This document shows, piece after piece, positions 7,250-17,846 of a stretch of 64,000 nucleotides of DNA; positions within the stretch are counted from its first letter, which is position 1; every line of letters starts with the position of its first letter. Where the stretch lies: positions 1,247,798-1,311,797 of the forward strand of contig NZ_JABEKV010000002.1 of the NCBI RefSeq assembly GCF_013283645.1, written 5' to 3'. Made by a program: the position numbers and the translations under genes. The notes below the pieces were generated by a model, which searched no databases, was not told where the DNA came from, and saw only the letters and a program-made list of their open reading frames with translations. This stretch comes from Sinorhizobium psoraleae. GTDB taxonomy: Bacteria; Pseudomonadota; Alphaproteobacteria; Rhizobiales; Rhizobiaceae.

Positions 7250-8908
7250 ATGCTGCCCATTCTCACGATCAGAAATGCGGCCGGCCCACGCGACGAAAGC
7301 ACCGCGCAGGCCCGCCATGCGGCACTTCCGTCAGGTCAGCGCGCCGAGGCGATCCAGAAAATTCTCGATGCGCTCGGCCGTCATCTGTCCGGCAAGGAGG
7401 TTCTGTCCAGGGACGCGCTGGTGCGGCTGATGGAGGATCTCGCGCGCATCCTCAAATTTCCACCCTTGCCGCAGGAAAGCGGCCGCGATTTCGTCAAACG
7501 CCTGATCGGCTTTCTCGAATCCATGCCGATGCCGGAGCGGCTGCTCCTGGAGCGGCAACTCGGCGGGCGTAGCCTCGCGCACCGCATCGCCGTCCTGACC
7601 GCAGTGTCGAACCGGGGCCAAGCATCCGCATCGATAGCCGCGAGCGCAATGCCCTCTTCACCTCAGCCGCAGGACGCGACCGCCATCCGCAACCTGCCGG
7701 TGCAAACCGCCGTTCCGCCCCAGTTCGCGGCGATAAAGGCGTCCGCATCGAGCGACCTCGTATTGCTTCAATCGATCTTGAAGAAGACCTTCAGTGCCGA
7801 CGAAGAAGGGGGGCCGGTCGCGGCGATGCTTCAAGGCGCAATGAACGAGATGCCTGAAGACGCGGCCGAGACAGGACGACCTTCGAAGGCTTCGGAGTCA
7901 CGCGCGCGCCCACCCCAATTCTCAGCCGCTGCGAACAGGGAAGCGACGGCGGCGCTTGGGGGCGATCTCGCGCAGCGTGAACTCGCCGCGTTGGATACGG
8001 CACTCCCGCTGCCGCAGCCAGAAAGCGAGGGAGCAGACACCAGAGGTGGCGCTGCGGAGCCCCGGAGCTTGGCTGGCGGGCCGGTGAATCCCGAGCCCAC
8101 TCCGTCCGATATGCCCCTCGCCACCCAACCGGACGACACCGAACAAGTGGGAAACAACACCGAGACGGGCTTGCTTGAGCAGGGGGCCGATGAAACTGGA
8201 TACGATGACGGGCTCGAGGCGGACGGCACCTACGGCCGTCCCCTGCCCGACACGGAAGACGGCCGGCAGCAGACGCAGCCTCGGGCTTCACGCGGAGAAC
8301 CAAGTGGCCAGTCCGCACGCTCCTTGGCCGACGCCATGAAGGTGATCATCCGCGACGGCATAGCCCTTCCGGAATTCGTCGACGAAGGTGGAAGGCCGGC
8401 GGCGGAACCGGAAAACGGTGACACTCGGCAGCAGACAGCCGCAGCGCCATCCAAGAGTGACCCGGAGGAACGTTCACGGGACGCCGGCATCCGCTCCCGT
8501 AACGGGACCGAAGCCCCAATCGCCGACCACGCCCCCACCGACGAGCCCGACAAGGAAGCGCAACGTTCGCCGATGCAAGCTCGGGGTCAAAACCCCGGCA
8601 ATGATCCGGCCATGCAGCAGATGCTCTCCAGGCTCGTCGAAAGCGGACTTCCCCGGGAGGCGATACCCTTCGCCATGGTCCCGTATCCTCCTGCGAAGGT
8701 GGAGGTCGACGACGCAACGGACACGACCGACCGGCGCGAACAGGCCGGCGACGGCGAGAGCGACACCGGAGCGGACGCAGAGGATAGCGAGGATGATCGC
8801 GAAGCGCCGGCAAAAGGAAGCCTAGATGACGGAAAGGAAGACCCGGGAGACGAACCCGCCGCAATCGACGCCTACGGCCTCTACAGAAAGCTCGGCGATC
8901 TCGGCTAG
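7250..8908 (+). CDS. Large, mostly disordered hypothetical protein
   Basis: About 552 residues from ATG 7250 (a GTG at 7238 would add four). An ordered N-terminal part (residues about 25-125) contains IQKILDALGRHLSGKEVL, LMEDLARILKFPPLP and ERLLLERQLGGRSL, looking like a helical bundle. The remaining 400 residues are rich in Asp, Glu, Pro, Gly, Ser and Thr and very likely disordered. Acidic runs such as TGADAEDSEDDREAPAKG occur near the C-terminus, which ends AYGLYRKLGDLG. No signal peptide or membrane segment is seen and I do not recognise a family. Low complexity across the body makes homology detection hard, but the frame is open over 1.6 kb. Confidence 0.65.
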   Translation: MLPILTIRNAAGPRDESTAQARHAALPSGQRAEAIQKILDALGRHLSGKEVLSRDALVRLMEDLARILKFPPLPQESGRDFVKRLIGFLESMPMPERLLLERQLGGRSLAHRIAVLTAVSNRGQASASIAASAMPSSPQPQDATAIRNLPVQTAVPPQFAAIKASASSDLVLLQSILKKTFSADEEGGPVAAMLQGAMNEMPEDAAETGRPSKASESRARPPQFSAAANREATAALGGDLAQRELAALDTALPLPQPESEGADTRGGAAEPRSLAGGPVNPEPTPSDMPLATQPDDTEQVGNNTETGLLEQGADETGYDDGLEADGTYGRPLPDTEDGRQQTQPRASRGEPSGQSARSLADAMKVIIRDGIALPEFVDEGGRPAAEPENGDTRQQTAAAPSKSDPEERSRDAGIRSRNGTEAPIADHAPTDEPDKEAQRSPMQARGQNPGNDPAMQQMLSRLVESGLPREAIPFAMVPYPPAKVEVDDATDTTDRREQAGDGESDTGADAEDSEDDREAPAKGSLDDGKEDPGDEPAAIDAYGLYRKLGDLG

Positions 8909-8930
8909 CTCCCTTTCTTCGCCCGCTCAA

Positions 8931-8966
8931 AGAAAAAGCCCGCGGAGATCGCTCTCCGCGGGCTCG
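8931..8966 (-). terminator. Rho-independent terminator of rpsA
   Basis: An 11-bp GC-rich stem (GCCCGCGGAGA at 8940-8950, TCTCCGCGGGC at 8955-8965) is followed on the minus strand by a U-rich tract (8931-8939). It lies 20 bases past the rpsA stop and between convergent genes. Confidence 0.88.
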
Positions 8967-8987
8967 TTATTTCCAGTTCAGCAACGA

Positions 8988-10694
8988 TTATTCGTTGGTC
9001 TGGCGGTTCTTCAGAGCGGCGCCCAGGATGTCGCCGAGCGAAGCGCCGGAGTCGGACGAACCGAACTGAGCGACGGCTTCCTTCTCTTCCGCGATTTCCA
9101 GAGCCTTGATCGACAGCTGGATCTTGCGGTCCTTCTTGGAGAAGTTGGTGACGCGGGCGTCAACAACCTGGCCAACCGAGAAGCGCTCCGGACGCTGTTC
9201 GTCACGGTCACGCGACAGATCCGCACGACGGATGAACGCAGTGATGTCTTCGTGGTTGACGAGCTTCACTTCGATGCCACCATCGTTGACTGCGATGACT
9301 TCGGCCGAAACGACGGCGTTCTTGCGCAGTTCGCCGGAAGCGGCAGCTTCACCGACCGCATCCTTGCCGAGCTGCTTGATGCCGAGCGAGATGCGCTCCT
9401 TCTCGACGTCCACATCGAGAACGACAGCACGGACGACATCGCCCTTGTTGAATTCTTCGATGACCTGCTCGCCCGGACGGTTCCAGTCGAGGTCGGAGAG
9501 GTGGACCATGCCGTCGACATCGCCATCGAGGCCGATGAACAGGCCGAATTCGGTCTTGTTCTTGACTTCACCTTCGACTTCGGTGCCAGCCGGGTGGCTG
9601 TGCGCGAATGCCTGCCACGGGTTCTCGAGCGTCTGCTTGAGGCCGAGGGAGATACGACGCTTGGTCGGATCGACTTCGAGAACGACAACGTCGACTTCCT
9701 GGCTGGTGGACAGGATCTTGCCGGGATGAACGTTCTTCTTGGTCCAGGACATTTCCGAGATGTGAATCAGGCCTTCGATGCCCGGCTCCAGCTCGACGAA
9801 CGCACCGTAGTCGGTGATGTTCGTGACGGTACCGGAGATCTTCTTGCCGACCGGATACTTCGCGCCGATGCCATCCCACGGATCGGACTCGAGCTGCTTC
9901 ATGCCGAGCGAGATGCGGTGGGTTTCCTGGTTGATGCGGATGATCTGAACCTTGACCTGCTGGCCGATGTTCAGGATTTCCGACGGATGGTTGACGCGAC
10001 GCCATGCCATGTCGGTGACGTGCAGCAGGCCATCGATGCCGCCGAGATCGACGAATGCACCGTAGTCGGTGATGTTCTTGACGACACCCTCGACGACCTG
10101 GCCTTCCTCGAGGTTCTGAACGATTTCAGAACGCTGCTCGGCACGGGACTCTTCCAGAACCGTACGGCGCGAAACCACGATGTTGCCGCGGCGCTTGTCC
10201 ATCTTGAGGATTTCGAAGGGCTGCGGGTTGTGCATCAGCGGGGTCACGTCGCGGATCGGACGGATATCGACCTGGCTGCGCGGCAGGAAGGCTACGGCGC
10301 CGTCGAGATCGACGGTGAAGCCGCCCTTGACCTGGTTGAAAATGATGCCTTCGACGCGTTCGCCGGCTTCGAACTTCACTTCCAGGCGCTGCCAGCTTTC
10401 TTCGCGGCGAGCCTTCTCGCGCGAAAGAACGGCTTCGCCGAGGGCGTTTTCGATACGCTCAACGTAGACTTCGACTTCGTCGCCGACCTTGAGCGAGCCG
10501 TCCTTGGCCTTGGCACCGAATTCCTTCAGCGGTACGCGGCCTTCGACCTTCAGACCGACGTCGACGATGGCGACGTCCTTTTCGATCGCGGTGATGATGC
10601 CCTTGGCAACATAACCTTCGGCGAGGTCCGTCTTGGCGAAGGACTCTTCGAGAAGCGCTGCGAAATCATCACGGGTGGGGTTGGTTGCAGACAT
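8988..10694 (-). CDS. rpsA: 30S ribosomal protein S1
   Basis: S1 unwinds and delivers mRNA to the 30S subunit. The 568-residue product starts MSATNPTRDDFAALLEESF and contains six S1/OB repeats; the later ones show the repeating YGAFVDLGGIDGLLHVTDM, YGAFVELEPGIEGLIHISEM and FGLFIGLDGDVDGMVHLSDL units. The C-terminus ends ALKNRQTNE. ATG 10694 is chosen because an AGGAG sits seven bases upstream and homologues start there; the open frame extends 12 codons further. Gene order cmk-rpsA is conserved in alphaproteobacteria, and a strong terminator follows. Confidence 0.98.
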   Translation of the reverse strand: MSATNPTRDDFAALLEESFAKTDLAEGYVAKGIITAIEKDVAIVDVGLKVEGRVPLKEFGAKAKDGSLKVGDEVEVYVERIENALGEAVLSREKARREESWQRLEVKFEAGERVEGIIFNQVKGGFTVDLDGAVAFLPRSQVDIRPIRDVTPLMHNPQPFEILKMDKRRGNIVVSRRTVLEESRAEQRSEIVQNLEEGQVVEGVVKNITDYGAFVDLGGIDGLLHVTDMAWRRVNHPSEILNIGQQVKVQIIRINQETHRISLGMKQLESDPWDGIGAKYPVGKKISGTVTNITDYGAFVELEPGIEGLIHISEMSWTKKNVHPGKILSTSQEVDVVVLEVDPTKRRISLGLKQTLENPWQAFAHSHPAGTEVEGEVKNKTEFGLFIGLDGDVDGMVHLSDLDWNRPGEQVIEEFNKGDVVRAVVLDVDVEKERISLGIKQLGKDAVGEAAASGELRKNAVVSAEVIAVNDGGIEVKLVNHEDITAFIRRADLSRDRDEQRPERFSVGQVVDARVTNFSKKDRKIQLSIKALEIAEEKEAVAQFGSSDSGASLGDILGAALKNRQTNE

Positions 10695-10856
10695 AAAATC
10701 TCCTGATGCATCTCCTGAAGAGACGCACATGCGCCGGGGGTTAGCGTTAAACTGGCCTGAACCCAGTCCGCCCCATTTGAAGGAGCAATCCGGCGCGTGG
10801 ACGGAATTTCAGGCTTTTCAAGAAGGCGATCCGGCAGGAGCCGATGATGGCTTTCT

Positions 10857-11492
10857 TCAAATCTTCTTTTGCAGGGCCGCGTCGATCAGCGTCTTCGCCC
10901 CCTGGAATGCCGCCTCTATACTCATTTCGGAAGTGTCAAGCAAGTGCGCATCCTCGGCAGGCCGCAAGGGGCTGTCGGCGCGGCCCATATCGCGCTCGTC
11001 GCGCTTTTTCACATCCTCGAAGATCGCGTCGTAATCGGCCGAGCCACCGCCGGCAACGATCTCGTCGTAACGCCGTTTCGCCCTGACCTCGGGCGAAGCC
11101 GTCACGTAGAGTTTCACGGCCGCGTCGGGGCAAACAACGGTACCTATGTCGCGTCCGTCGAGCACGGTTCCCGGCTCCCGCTGCGAAAAGGCGCGCTGCG
11201 CCTCGACCAGCGCGCGGCGAACAGCCGGCATGACGGCGATCTTCGACGCCGCCTCGCCGATCGCATGGGCGGAAAGCACCGACCGGTCGAGACCGGCGAG
11301 TTCGACATTGCGCGCCATCTTCTCGGCAACCGCCTCGTCATCAAGCGGCAGCCCGGCATCGAGGAGCGCCTTGGCGGTGGCGCGATAGGTGAGCCCGGTG
11401 TCGAGATGATGAAATCCATATTCCTCGGCGATCCGACGCGAGAGCGTTCCCTTGCCGGCCGCCGCGGGCCCGTCGATGGCGATGGTGATCAT
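10857..11492 (-). CDS. cmk: Cytidylate kinase
   Basis: This cytosolic enzyme phosphorylates CMP and dCMP with ATP, feeding nucleotide pools. The 211-residue protein begins [20 protein letters not shown], containing the P-loop GPAAAGKGT, followed by the CMP-site text [11 protein letters not shown] and [14 protein letters not shown]. It ends with a typical Lid and C-terminal helix ([17 protein letters not shown]). It lies upstream of rpsA on the same strand, 160 bases apart. In most relatives I know, aroA precedes it directly; here three unrelated membrane-protein genes separate them. Confidence 0.97.
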   Translation of the reverse strand: MITIAIDGPAAAGKGTLSRRIAEEYGFHHLDTGLTYRATAKALLDAGLPLDDEAVAEKMARNVELAGLDRSVLSAHAIGEAASKIAVMPAVRRALVEAQRAFSQREPGTVLDGRDIGTVVCPDAAVKLYVTASPEVRAKRRYDEIVAGGGSADYDAIFEDVKKRDERDMGRADSPLRPAEDAHLLDTSEMSIEAAFQGAKTLIDAALQKKI

Positions 11493-11567
11493 GATTGGTC
11501 CTGCGATCCTTTCTGCGGGCCTGTTAGATCAAAATCGCCGGAGAATCTACGCTTGCAGGCAGCTGTT

Positions 11568-12530
11568 CTATTTTTCGCGGCCGTTTCGCAGACGTCCGAT
11601 GATCACCAAGGCAAGCCAAGCTATGGCAAACAGGCTGCAGCCCCACACCAGAGCGGGGACGATCGGGCCGACGGGAATAGGAAGGTCGGCCCAATAAATG
11701 GACTTACCATTAGCAAGGGAAACCAGAGTCCCGTTAGCAGCCCTAAAACTTAGGACGGCGATGCAGATCAGAATGAGGAGCATACGCCCGGATGTCTCGC
11801 CCAACCGCCGCCGGAGCACTGCATTAACAACCCCAATCAGTTGTGTGGCCTCCAGCGGTGGCTGGATATCGGTTCGGTTTGGCGCCCGCGGCACATTTGC
11901 CAATATTGCACTGCGCTGCCTCCGCAATCTTGCGACCAAAAGAATATTGAAACCCGCTATCGCCAATAGCGCCAACATTGCGGTTCCATTGCTCATGTCG
12001 CCGACCCACCGGTAACCATCGATAAGGACGGCGACGAGCAGGCTTACGAATAACGACGAGGCAACGTGGCCATTGCTTTTTCCGATAGCCGCAAACTGCA
12101 CGCCGGTCAAAACGACGGGCTCAGTGGCGGCGCGAGGCCAGTAGTGAACCGATCCGTCGTCCAGCGTCTCCCAACTGCGGCCATTGCGAGGAGCCTTGAA
12201 GGGTTGAATTTCCTCTGCTGATCGCTTGGCACGGCGAAGCGTCGCCTCGATCTTGCGCTCGACTGACCTGAAGTAAAGATAAGAGAACACGGCTCCACCC
12301 AGGAATGCAACAAGGGGAACGGCAATCGAGACGTAACCGTGCCTCGCGAAAACGGCAAGCGATACGGCAGGAAGCAGCGTCAAAAACGACATCAGCGGGA
12401 TCAGCAACCTGAATCGTAAGATCTGGCCGAGCGCGCGCTCGTCAATGACGAAGGTCGGGTCGGATGGTGCGCGCCGGTAAAGGATCGTGCCGTCTTCCTG
12501 CCTTTTCCAATTCAATCCGTGATCAAACAT
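11568..12530 (-). CDS. Multi-pass membrane protein with duplicated W-DG-Y-R module
   Basis: A 320-residue protein with two repeats of the same architecture. A short soluble motif (NWKRQEDGTILYRR near residue 7; SWETLDDGSVHYWPR near residue 118) is followed by two hydrophobic helices, then a basic stretch. More hydrophobic segments follow near the C-terminus (LLILICIAVLSF and IVPALVWGCSLFAIAWLALVII). A third instance of the module begins the protein encoded at 13173-13757. No known family is recognised. The start overlaps the stop of the broken middle gene by eight bases, so the three look translationally coupled. Function is unknown. Confidence 0.7.
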   Translation of the reverse strand: MFDHGLNWKRQEDGTILYRRAPSDPTFVIDERALGQILRFRLLIPLMSFLTLLPAVSLAVFARHGYVSIAVPLVAFLGGAVFSYLYFRSVERKIEATLRRAKRSAEEIQPFKAPRNGRSWETLDDGSVHYWPRAATEPVVLTGVQFAAIGKSNGHVASSLFVSLLVAVLIDGYRWVGDMSNGTAMLALLAIAGFNILLVARLRRQRSAILANVPRAPNRTDIQPPLEATQLIGVVNAVLRRRLGETSGRMLLILICIAVLSFRAANGTLVSLANGKSIYWADLPIPVGPIVPALVWGCSLFAIAWLALVIIGRLRNGREK

Positions 12531-13189
12531 TCAAACTTCCCTTCAAACGCCGCCAGATCTCGCGCAGAAACAGGAGCAGCAACAGGACGATGCCGACCAT
12601 CAGGAGCATCGGAAAGAGCGGGCCATCCGGCACATAGGGTGCAAGCAACTGGTCGATGTAGTGGGCAACGCGATAGCGACGATGCCTGTAAGCGCTGACC
12701 GGCCACTCACGGGACGGCAGGCCATCAAGCAGCCTTTCAACCCGTGCCACAGGCCGAACATGAGGAGAAGCAGAACCGCGATGACGAAGAGAATCTTCCA
12801 GCTGCTCGCGCTAATCCGCTCGGCCTCAGGGTTCGGCGAAACGAGGCTGTAGACAGTCTCTCGCTCGTTAAATGCTGCCACCACCGCCGCCCCGCGCCGG
12901 CTCAGCCGGCGGAGTTCCAGCAGGCCCGCAACGAATGGCAGTACCAGCGCCGCGGCAAGGCAGAGGGCTGAGACACCACCGATGTTGCTACCCACCAATG
13001 GCCGGCGATCGCCTTAAGTGCGATCAACCCCGGAAGCGCTCCCAGGGCGAGCGCGAAAAGCACCATCCAATATCGGTCGCTCTCCCGCCTGGACAGGCCC
13101 TCCAAGGGACTGCGGCGGAACCGCGGCGGCTCCCCTTCGATCGGCGGCTTCTTCCGGATGATGGGACGGAAATTACGCCTGCGCTTCAT
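12523..13189 (-). pseudogene. Membrane protein gene broken by two frameshifts
   Basis: Three overlapping open pieces line up as one gene. Piece one runs from ATG 13189 (MKRRRNFRPIIRKKPPIEGE) to GHWW near 12992. Piece two carries GSNIGGVSALCLAAALVLPF through LLLMFGLWHG. Piece three carries RLLDGLPSREWPVSAYRHRR to the stop at 12523. One extra G in each of two GGG runs (near 12990 and near 12735) would restore a single membrane protein of about 220 residues with four hydrophobic helices. The start overlaps the upstream gene by 17 bases and the end overlaps the downstream gene, as in an intact operon. Decay or sequencing error cannot be told apart here. Confidence 0.65.
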
Positions 13190-13757
13190 CTTTCCGCCGA
13201 CGCCGCTCCTTCGTCACCGCATAGAGATTGAGGGCGCTGAAAAGAGCTACGGCGGCAAGCTGATCCGGTTTGGCCAACTCTTGTGGTAGCTGACTTGACA
13301 GGCCGAACGTCACCTTCGCGATCATCCAGAGAGAAGCAACGAAGACTACGCCCCAAAAGAGGCTGTGGCCAAGCAGCTTTGCGTTCGAGACGTTCCGATA
13401 GGGATTGAAACCTATCTTCCTGAACTCAAATTCCGCCTTCGCCGGCTTGGCGTCGCGCAAAAGAAGGCGGAGTCTTCGTTTCACAGCCAGATGCACGGCA
13501 AGATTGGCGGCAATCAGCACGCCCGTGGCGGCTGCAGAGACGCCGATGCTCACCTTTCCTTCAAACCAAAATACCCAAAGCGGCAAAAGCGGAACGAGCG
13601 ACATCGCGAAGACATGCTCGAAGGTTCTCAGCTTTCTGGCTGCCACAACGGTCTTCTCGGAAACATTTAGGGTTGGGGAACGCGTGTGAGTTCGCCAAAA
13701 ATATGTTCCATCCGGAAGCTTCCGCCAGTTTGGGCCCTGGTCAGTGAGCGAGGTCAC
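13173..13757 (-). CDS. Membrane protein with W-DG-R module, paralogue of the 11568 gene
   Basis: The 194-residue product opens with NWRKLPDGTYFWRTHTRSP, the same module as in the protein at 11568-12530. Two hydrophobic helices follow near residues 50-90 (VPLLPLWVFWF, VLIAANLAVHLAV), then a basic segment (KRRLRLLLRDAKPAKAE). Two more helices come near 130-180, and a Lys/Arg-rich tail closes the protein. It is the first gene of the three-gene cassette inserted between aroA and cmk. No family is recognised and the role is unknown. Confidence 0.7.
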   Translation of the reverse strand: MTSLTDQGPNWRKLPDGTYFWRTHTRSPTLNVSEKTVVAARKLRTFEHVFAMSLVPLLPLWVFWFEGKVSIGVSAAATGVLIAANLAVHLAVKRRLRLLLRDAKPAKAEFEFRKIGFNPYRNVSNAKLLGHSLFWGVVFVASLWMIAKVTFGLSSQLPQELAKPDQLAAVALFSALNLYAVTKERRRRKDEAQA

Positions 13758-13891
13758 GCGCGCGGATCCTTCAGCGATCCGAAGGCAGCTGAATCTAAGT
13801 CACGTAACAAGGCGTTTTCCCCCTTTGGATTCAAGGAATCCATAAGAGGGAAAGCTTAAGGTCGAGTACACGTATTTGGTGCAAATGTAAC

Positions 13892-15355
<1,464 letters not shown>

Positions 15356-15528
15356 TCATCTCCCGGCGCGAAGAAAATGAGGGGCCGGCCGGCGACGGAA
15401 GTTTGCCTTTGACAGATGCTGTCAAGACGATTATGGGGACCGGCTAATCATCATAAGCTTGATACCCTTTCCACCCGCCGGCTGACCGGCAAGAGCCGGC
15501 TCGTCCGGCCATTCAAGAGGCTTTGACT

Positions 15529-15918
15529 GTGGCAAAACCGGAACTTGGAACAAAGCGCATCGACCCGGAAACGGGGCGCAAATTCTACGATCTGAACCGT
15601 GATCCGATCGTTTCCCCCTATACCGGCAAGTCCTATCCGCTGTCCTTCTTCGAGGAGAGCTCCGTCGCCAAGGTGCTCGAGAAGGAAGAAGAGGAAGACG
15701 TAACGGAAGTCGACGCAGAGAACACCGAAGTCGAACTCGTTTCGCTCGAGGATGCCGACGACGAGGCATCGGGCGGCGACGACCTGCCGGATCTTGGCGA
15801 TGACGACGTCGAAATCGACGGCGACGACGACGACACGTTCCTCGAAGCCGACGACGAAGACGACGACGACGATATGAGCGACCTCATCGGCGTCTCCGAC
15901 GAGGATGAAGACGTCTGA
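15529..15918 (+). CDS. TIGR02300 family acidic protein
   Basis: A 129-residue protein begins with the conserved domain AKPELGTKRIDPETGRKFYD, then YTGKSYPLSFFE. The whole second half is extremely acidic, ending in runs of Asp and Glu (for example ADDEDDDDDMSDL). This is the alphaproteobacterial TIGR02300 pattern, whose function is unknown. The start is taken as GTG 15529, eight bases after AAGAGG, because the family begins AKPELGTKR; a TTG at 15523 is also in frame. It is divergent from aroA and upstream of tRNA-Ala. Confidence 0.88.
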   Translation: MAKPELGTKRIDPETGRKFYDLNRDPIVSPYTGKSYPLSFFEESSVAKVLEKEEEEDVTEVDAENTEVELVSLEDADDEASGGDDLPDLGDDDVEIDGDDDDTFLEADDEDDDDDMSDLIGVSDEDEDV

Positions 15919-16073
15919 TAGTTTCGGGGACGTAGGCGGAAGAACCACCGCACGCATTTCCGCACTAAGCGTTTAAAAACACGCACGAAAGCTGCCCCGC
16001 CCGCTGCAACACCTCGCGGTCGGGGCGTTTCCCGGAACGAGAAATAAAATCGCACCGGCTTTGAATTTTCGGC

Positions 16074-16102
16074 TTGCCATCCGCGAAAAGCAGAAGTAAT
16101 AA
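16074..16102 (+). promoter_or_regulatory. Sigma70-like promoter of tRNA-Ala
   Basis: TTGCCA (16074-16079) and TAATAA (16097-16102) are separated by 17 bases, about 60 bases upstream of the tRNA-Ala 5' end. Confidence 0.5.
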
Positions 16103-16164
16103 GCCGCCACTCGCCGGGCACAAAGCCCGACGATTTCCCGGAACCGGCATTGCCGGACCCTGAT

Positions 16165-16240
<76 letters not shown>

Positions 16241-16502
16241 AAATTCCTATTACAGCTGAAACAATTAGGTTTCCGCGCAAGACGTTGCACGTCTTCATCG
16301 GGCAACAGGAGCTCCGGACACAATTTGCCGAACGGCTGCGTCGTCCATGACGAATGCCCAAATCCGTAGAGCCGCAGGGGCGGGCGTTGCGCGAGGAATC
16401 GTGTTCGGATCTTGTTCGGGTGAGCCGAGGCGATCAGGGCGAGCTACACCGCCATCATCATGATCTGATCGATCACCCGCTCACGACGAGGGGGAGCGGT
16501 CA

Positions 16503-16537
16503 GAGGCCTGCCGCCAGCACAATCCCCGGCAGGCCTC
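16503..16537 (-). terminator. Strong hairpin after the 16566 gene
   Basis: A perfect 11-bp inverted repeat (GAGGCCTGCCG at 16503-16513, CGGCAGGCCTC at 16527-16537) lies just past the stop of the small minus-strand gene. No U tract follows on either strand, so its role as a terminator is uncertain. Apart from this hairpin, 16241-16565 shows nothing I can support. Confidence 0.4.
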
Positions 16538-16565
16538 GCCCGGAGCCGGAAATCTCACGTTCTCG

Positions 16566-16787
16566 CTAGTCTTCGCCGTACTTTCGTGCAGTCAACATCT
16601 GTATCAGCGACAGCTCGCCGCGGATGCCCTGCTGATACAAACTGAACAGCATCTTCCCGATGTCTAATCCCTGCTCGCTTTCGGGCTCCACATCGTTGAT
16701 GCCGCATGCATGTGAATGAACCCTCTGGAGCATCGCAATTTCTTCGTCACCAATGGCCAGTTCTGAAAAGCGCAGATCCATTTCCAC
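16566..16787 (-). CDS. Small hypothetical protein
   Basis: A 73-residue acidic protein (MEMDLRFSELAIGDEEIAML, then SLYQQGIRGELSLIQML). The GTG at 16787 follows GGAGGG by about five bases; an ATG two codons later is also possible. It looks helical with one CGIND segment and no membrane helix. No family is recognised. The good ribosome site and the hairpin downstream support a real gene. Confidence 0.5.
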   Translation of the reverse strand: MEMDLRFSELAIGDEEIAMLQRVHSHACGINDVEPESEQGLDIGKMLFSLYQQGIRGELSLIQMLTARKYGED

Positions 16788-16950
16788 CTTGACCCTCCAA
16801 TCAAAGTAGCTTTGTTGATGATCTGCAAAAATTGGTAATCACCCGGCGCGATTCCAAGAGGGCGCTGTTTCAAATGACGAACCATGGAATCACGGGTCGC
16901 TTGTGCCGCGCATTTGCTGAATATTAACCAGGCGCCAGAACAGTTGCCTC

Positions 16951-17739
16951 ATGTTTCTTGCCTCCAAGATCTTCTGGCTCCTTGCCCAGCCGCTTTCGCT
17001 CGCTTTCTTCAGCGTCCTCATCGGCTTTCTGCTGGCGCTGCGGGGCCGCAGGCGCATCGGCGGTTTCTTCGGCTCGCTTGGGCTGACAGTGCTGTTCACC
17101 AGCTTGTTCACGACTGCCGGGTCCTATTTCCTGCAGATCCTCGAGGACCGGTTTACCCGCCCCTCTCCGGAACCCGCAGAACTCTCCTGCATCATCGTGC
17201 TTGGCGGCGCCTTCGAGAACGTGGTTATTGCCGGGCGCGGCGGGATCGAACTCAACCAGGCAGCGGAGCGCTTCGTCGAGACCGTCCGGCTTGCCAAGGC
17301 CCATCCTGCCGCGCGCATCCTCGTTTCGGGCGGGGACGGCTCCTTGAGCGGCGGCTATGCGGGCGACGCCGAGATCTCGAGGACTTTCTTCGAGGCGTTT
17401 GACATCGCCCCCGGCCGCCTGATCCGTGAGGAGGAATCGCGGACCACCTTCGAGAATGCACGAAACACGAAGGATCTGCTGAACGCGAATGGGATGGAGC
17501 GTTGCGCGCTCGTCACCTCGGCCTACCACATGCCGCGCTCGATCGGCCTCTTTCGTTCGTTCGGCATCGACGTGATGCCCTGGCCGGCGGACTATCGAAC
17601 GAGCGGCAACGTGCGGCTCGGTTTCGACTTCACCCAGCCCTCGCTCAATGCGCAACTGGCGACGACGGCGGCCAAGGAATGGACGGGACTGCTTGCCTAC
17701 TATCTCCTCGGCCGGACGCAAACGATCCTGCCGCGATAA
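16951..17739 (+). CDS. YdcF/ElyC-like DUF218 protein
   Basis: A 262-residue protein with two N-terminal hydrophobic helices (FFSVLIGFLLAL and GLTVLFTSLFTTAGSYFL) and a DUF218 domain after residue 75. The domain shows IIVLGGAFEN, ARILVSGGDGSLSGG, EEESRTTFENARNTKDLL and the closing VTSAYHMPRSIGLFRSFG with the characteristic HMPR. Relatives include ElyC and SanA, which affect envelope integrity in enterobacteria. The enzymatic activity is not established to my knowledge. It precedes the TRIC channel gene by about 100 bases on the same strand. Confidence 0.88.
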   Translation: MFLASKIFWLLAQPLSLAFFSVLIGFLLALRGRRRIGGFFGSLGLTVLFTSLFTTAGSYFLQILEDRFTRPSPEPAELSCIIVLGGAFENVVIAGRGGIELNQAAERFVETVRLAKAHPAARILVSGGDGSLSGGYAGDAEISRTFFEAFDIAPGRLIREEESRTTFENARNTKDLLNANGMERCALVTSAYHMPRSIGLFRSFGIDVMPWPADYRTSGNVRLGFDFTQPSLNAQLATTAAKEWTGLLAYYLLGRTQTILPR

Positions 17740-17846
17740 CGCAGCGCCCGAGTAACGCTTGCTGCCCGCTGATTTGTTAGGAAGCTTGCGGTAAAAATCA
17801 TGGTGCGCATCGATTCCGGATCGACGCGGCACAGAGCGGAGCATCC

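Noticed and set aside
8826-10706. Long plus-strand open frame of 626 codons opposite rpsA
   Set aside because: It is the antisense of an unmistakable S1 gene; such shadows are common in high-GC genes.
16354-16569. Small plus-strand frame after tRNA-Ala
   Set aside because: No ribosome site, low-complexity Arg/Pro tail, and it contains the hairpin at 16503-16537.
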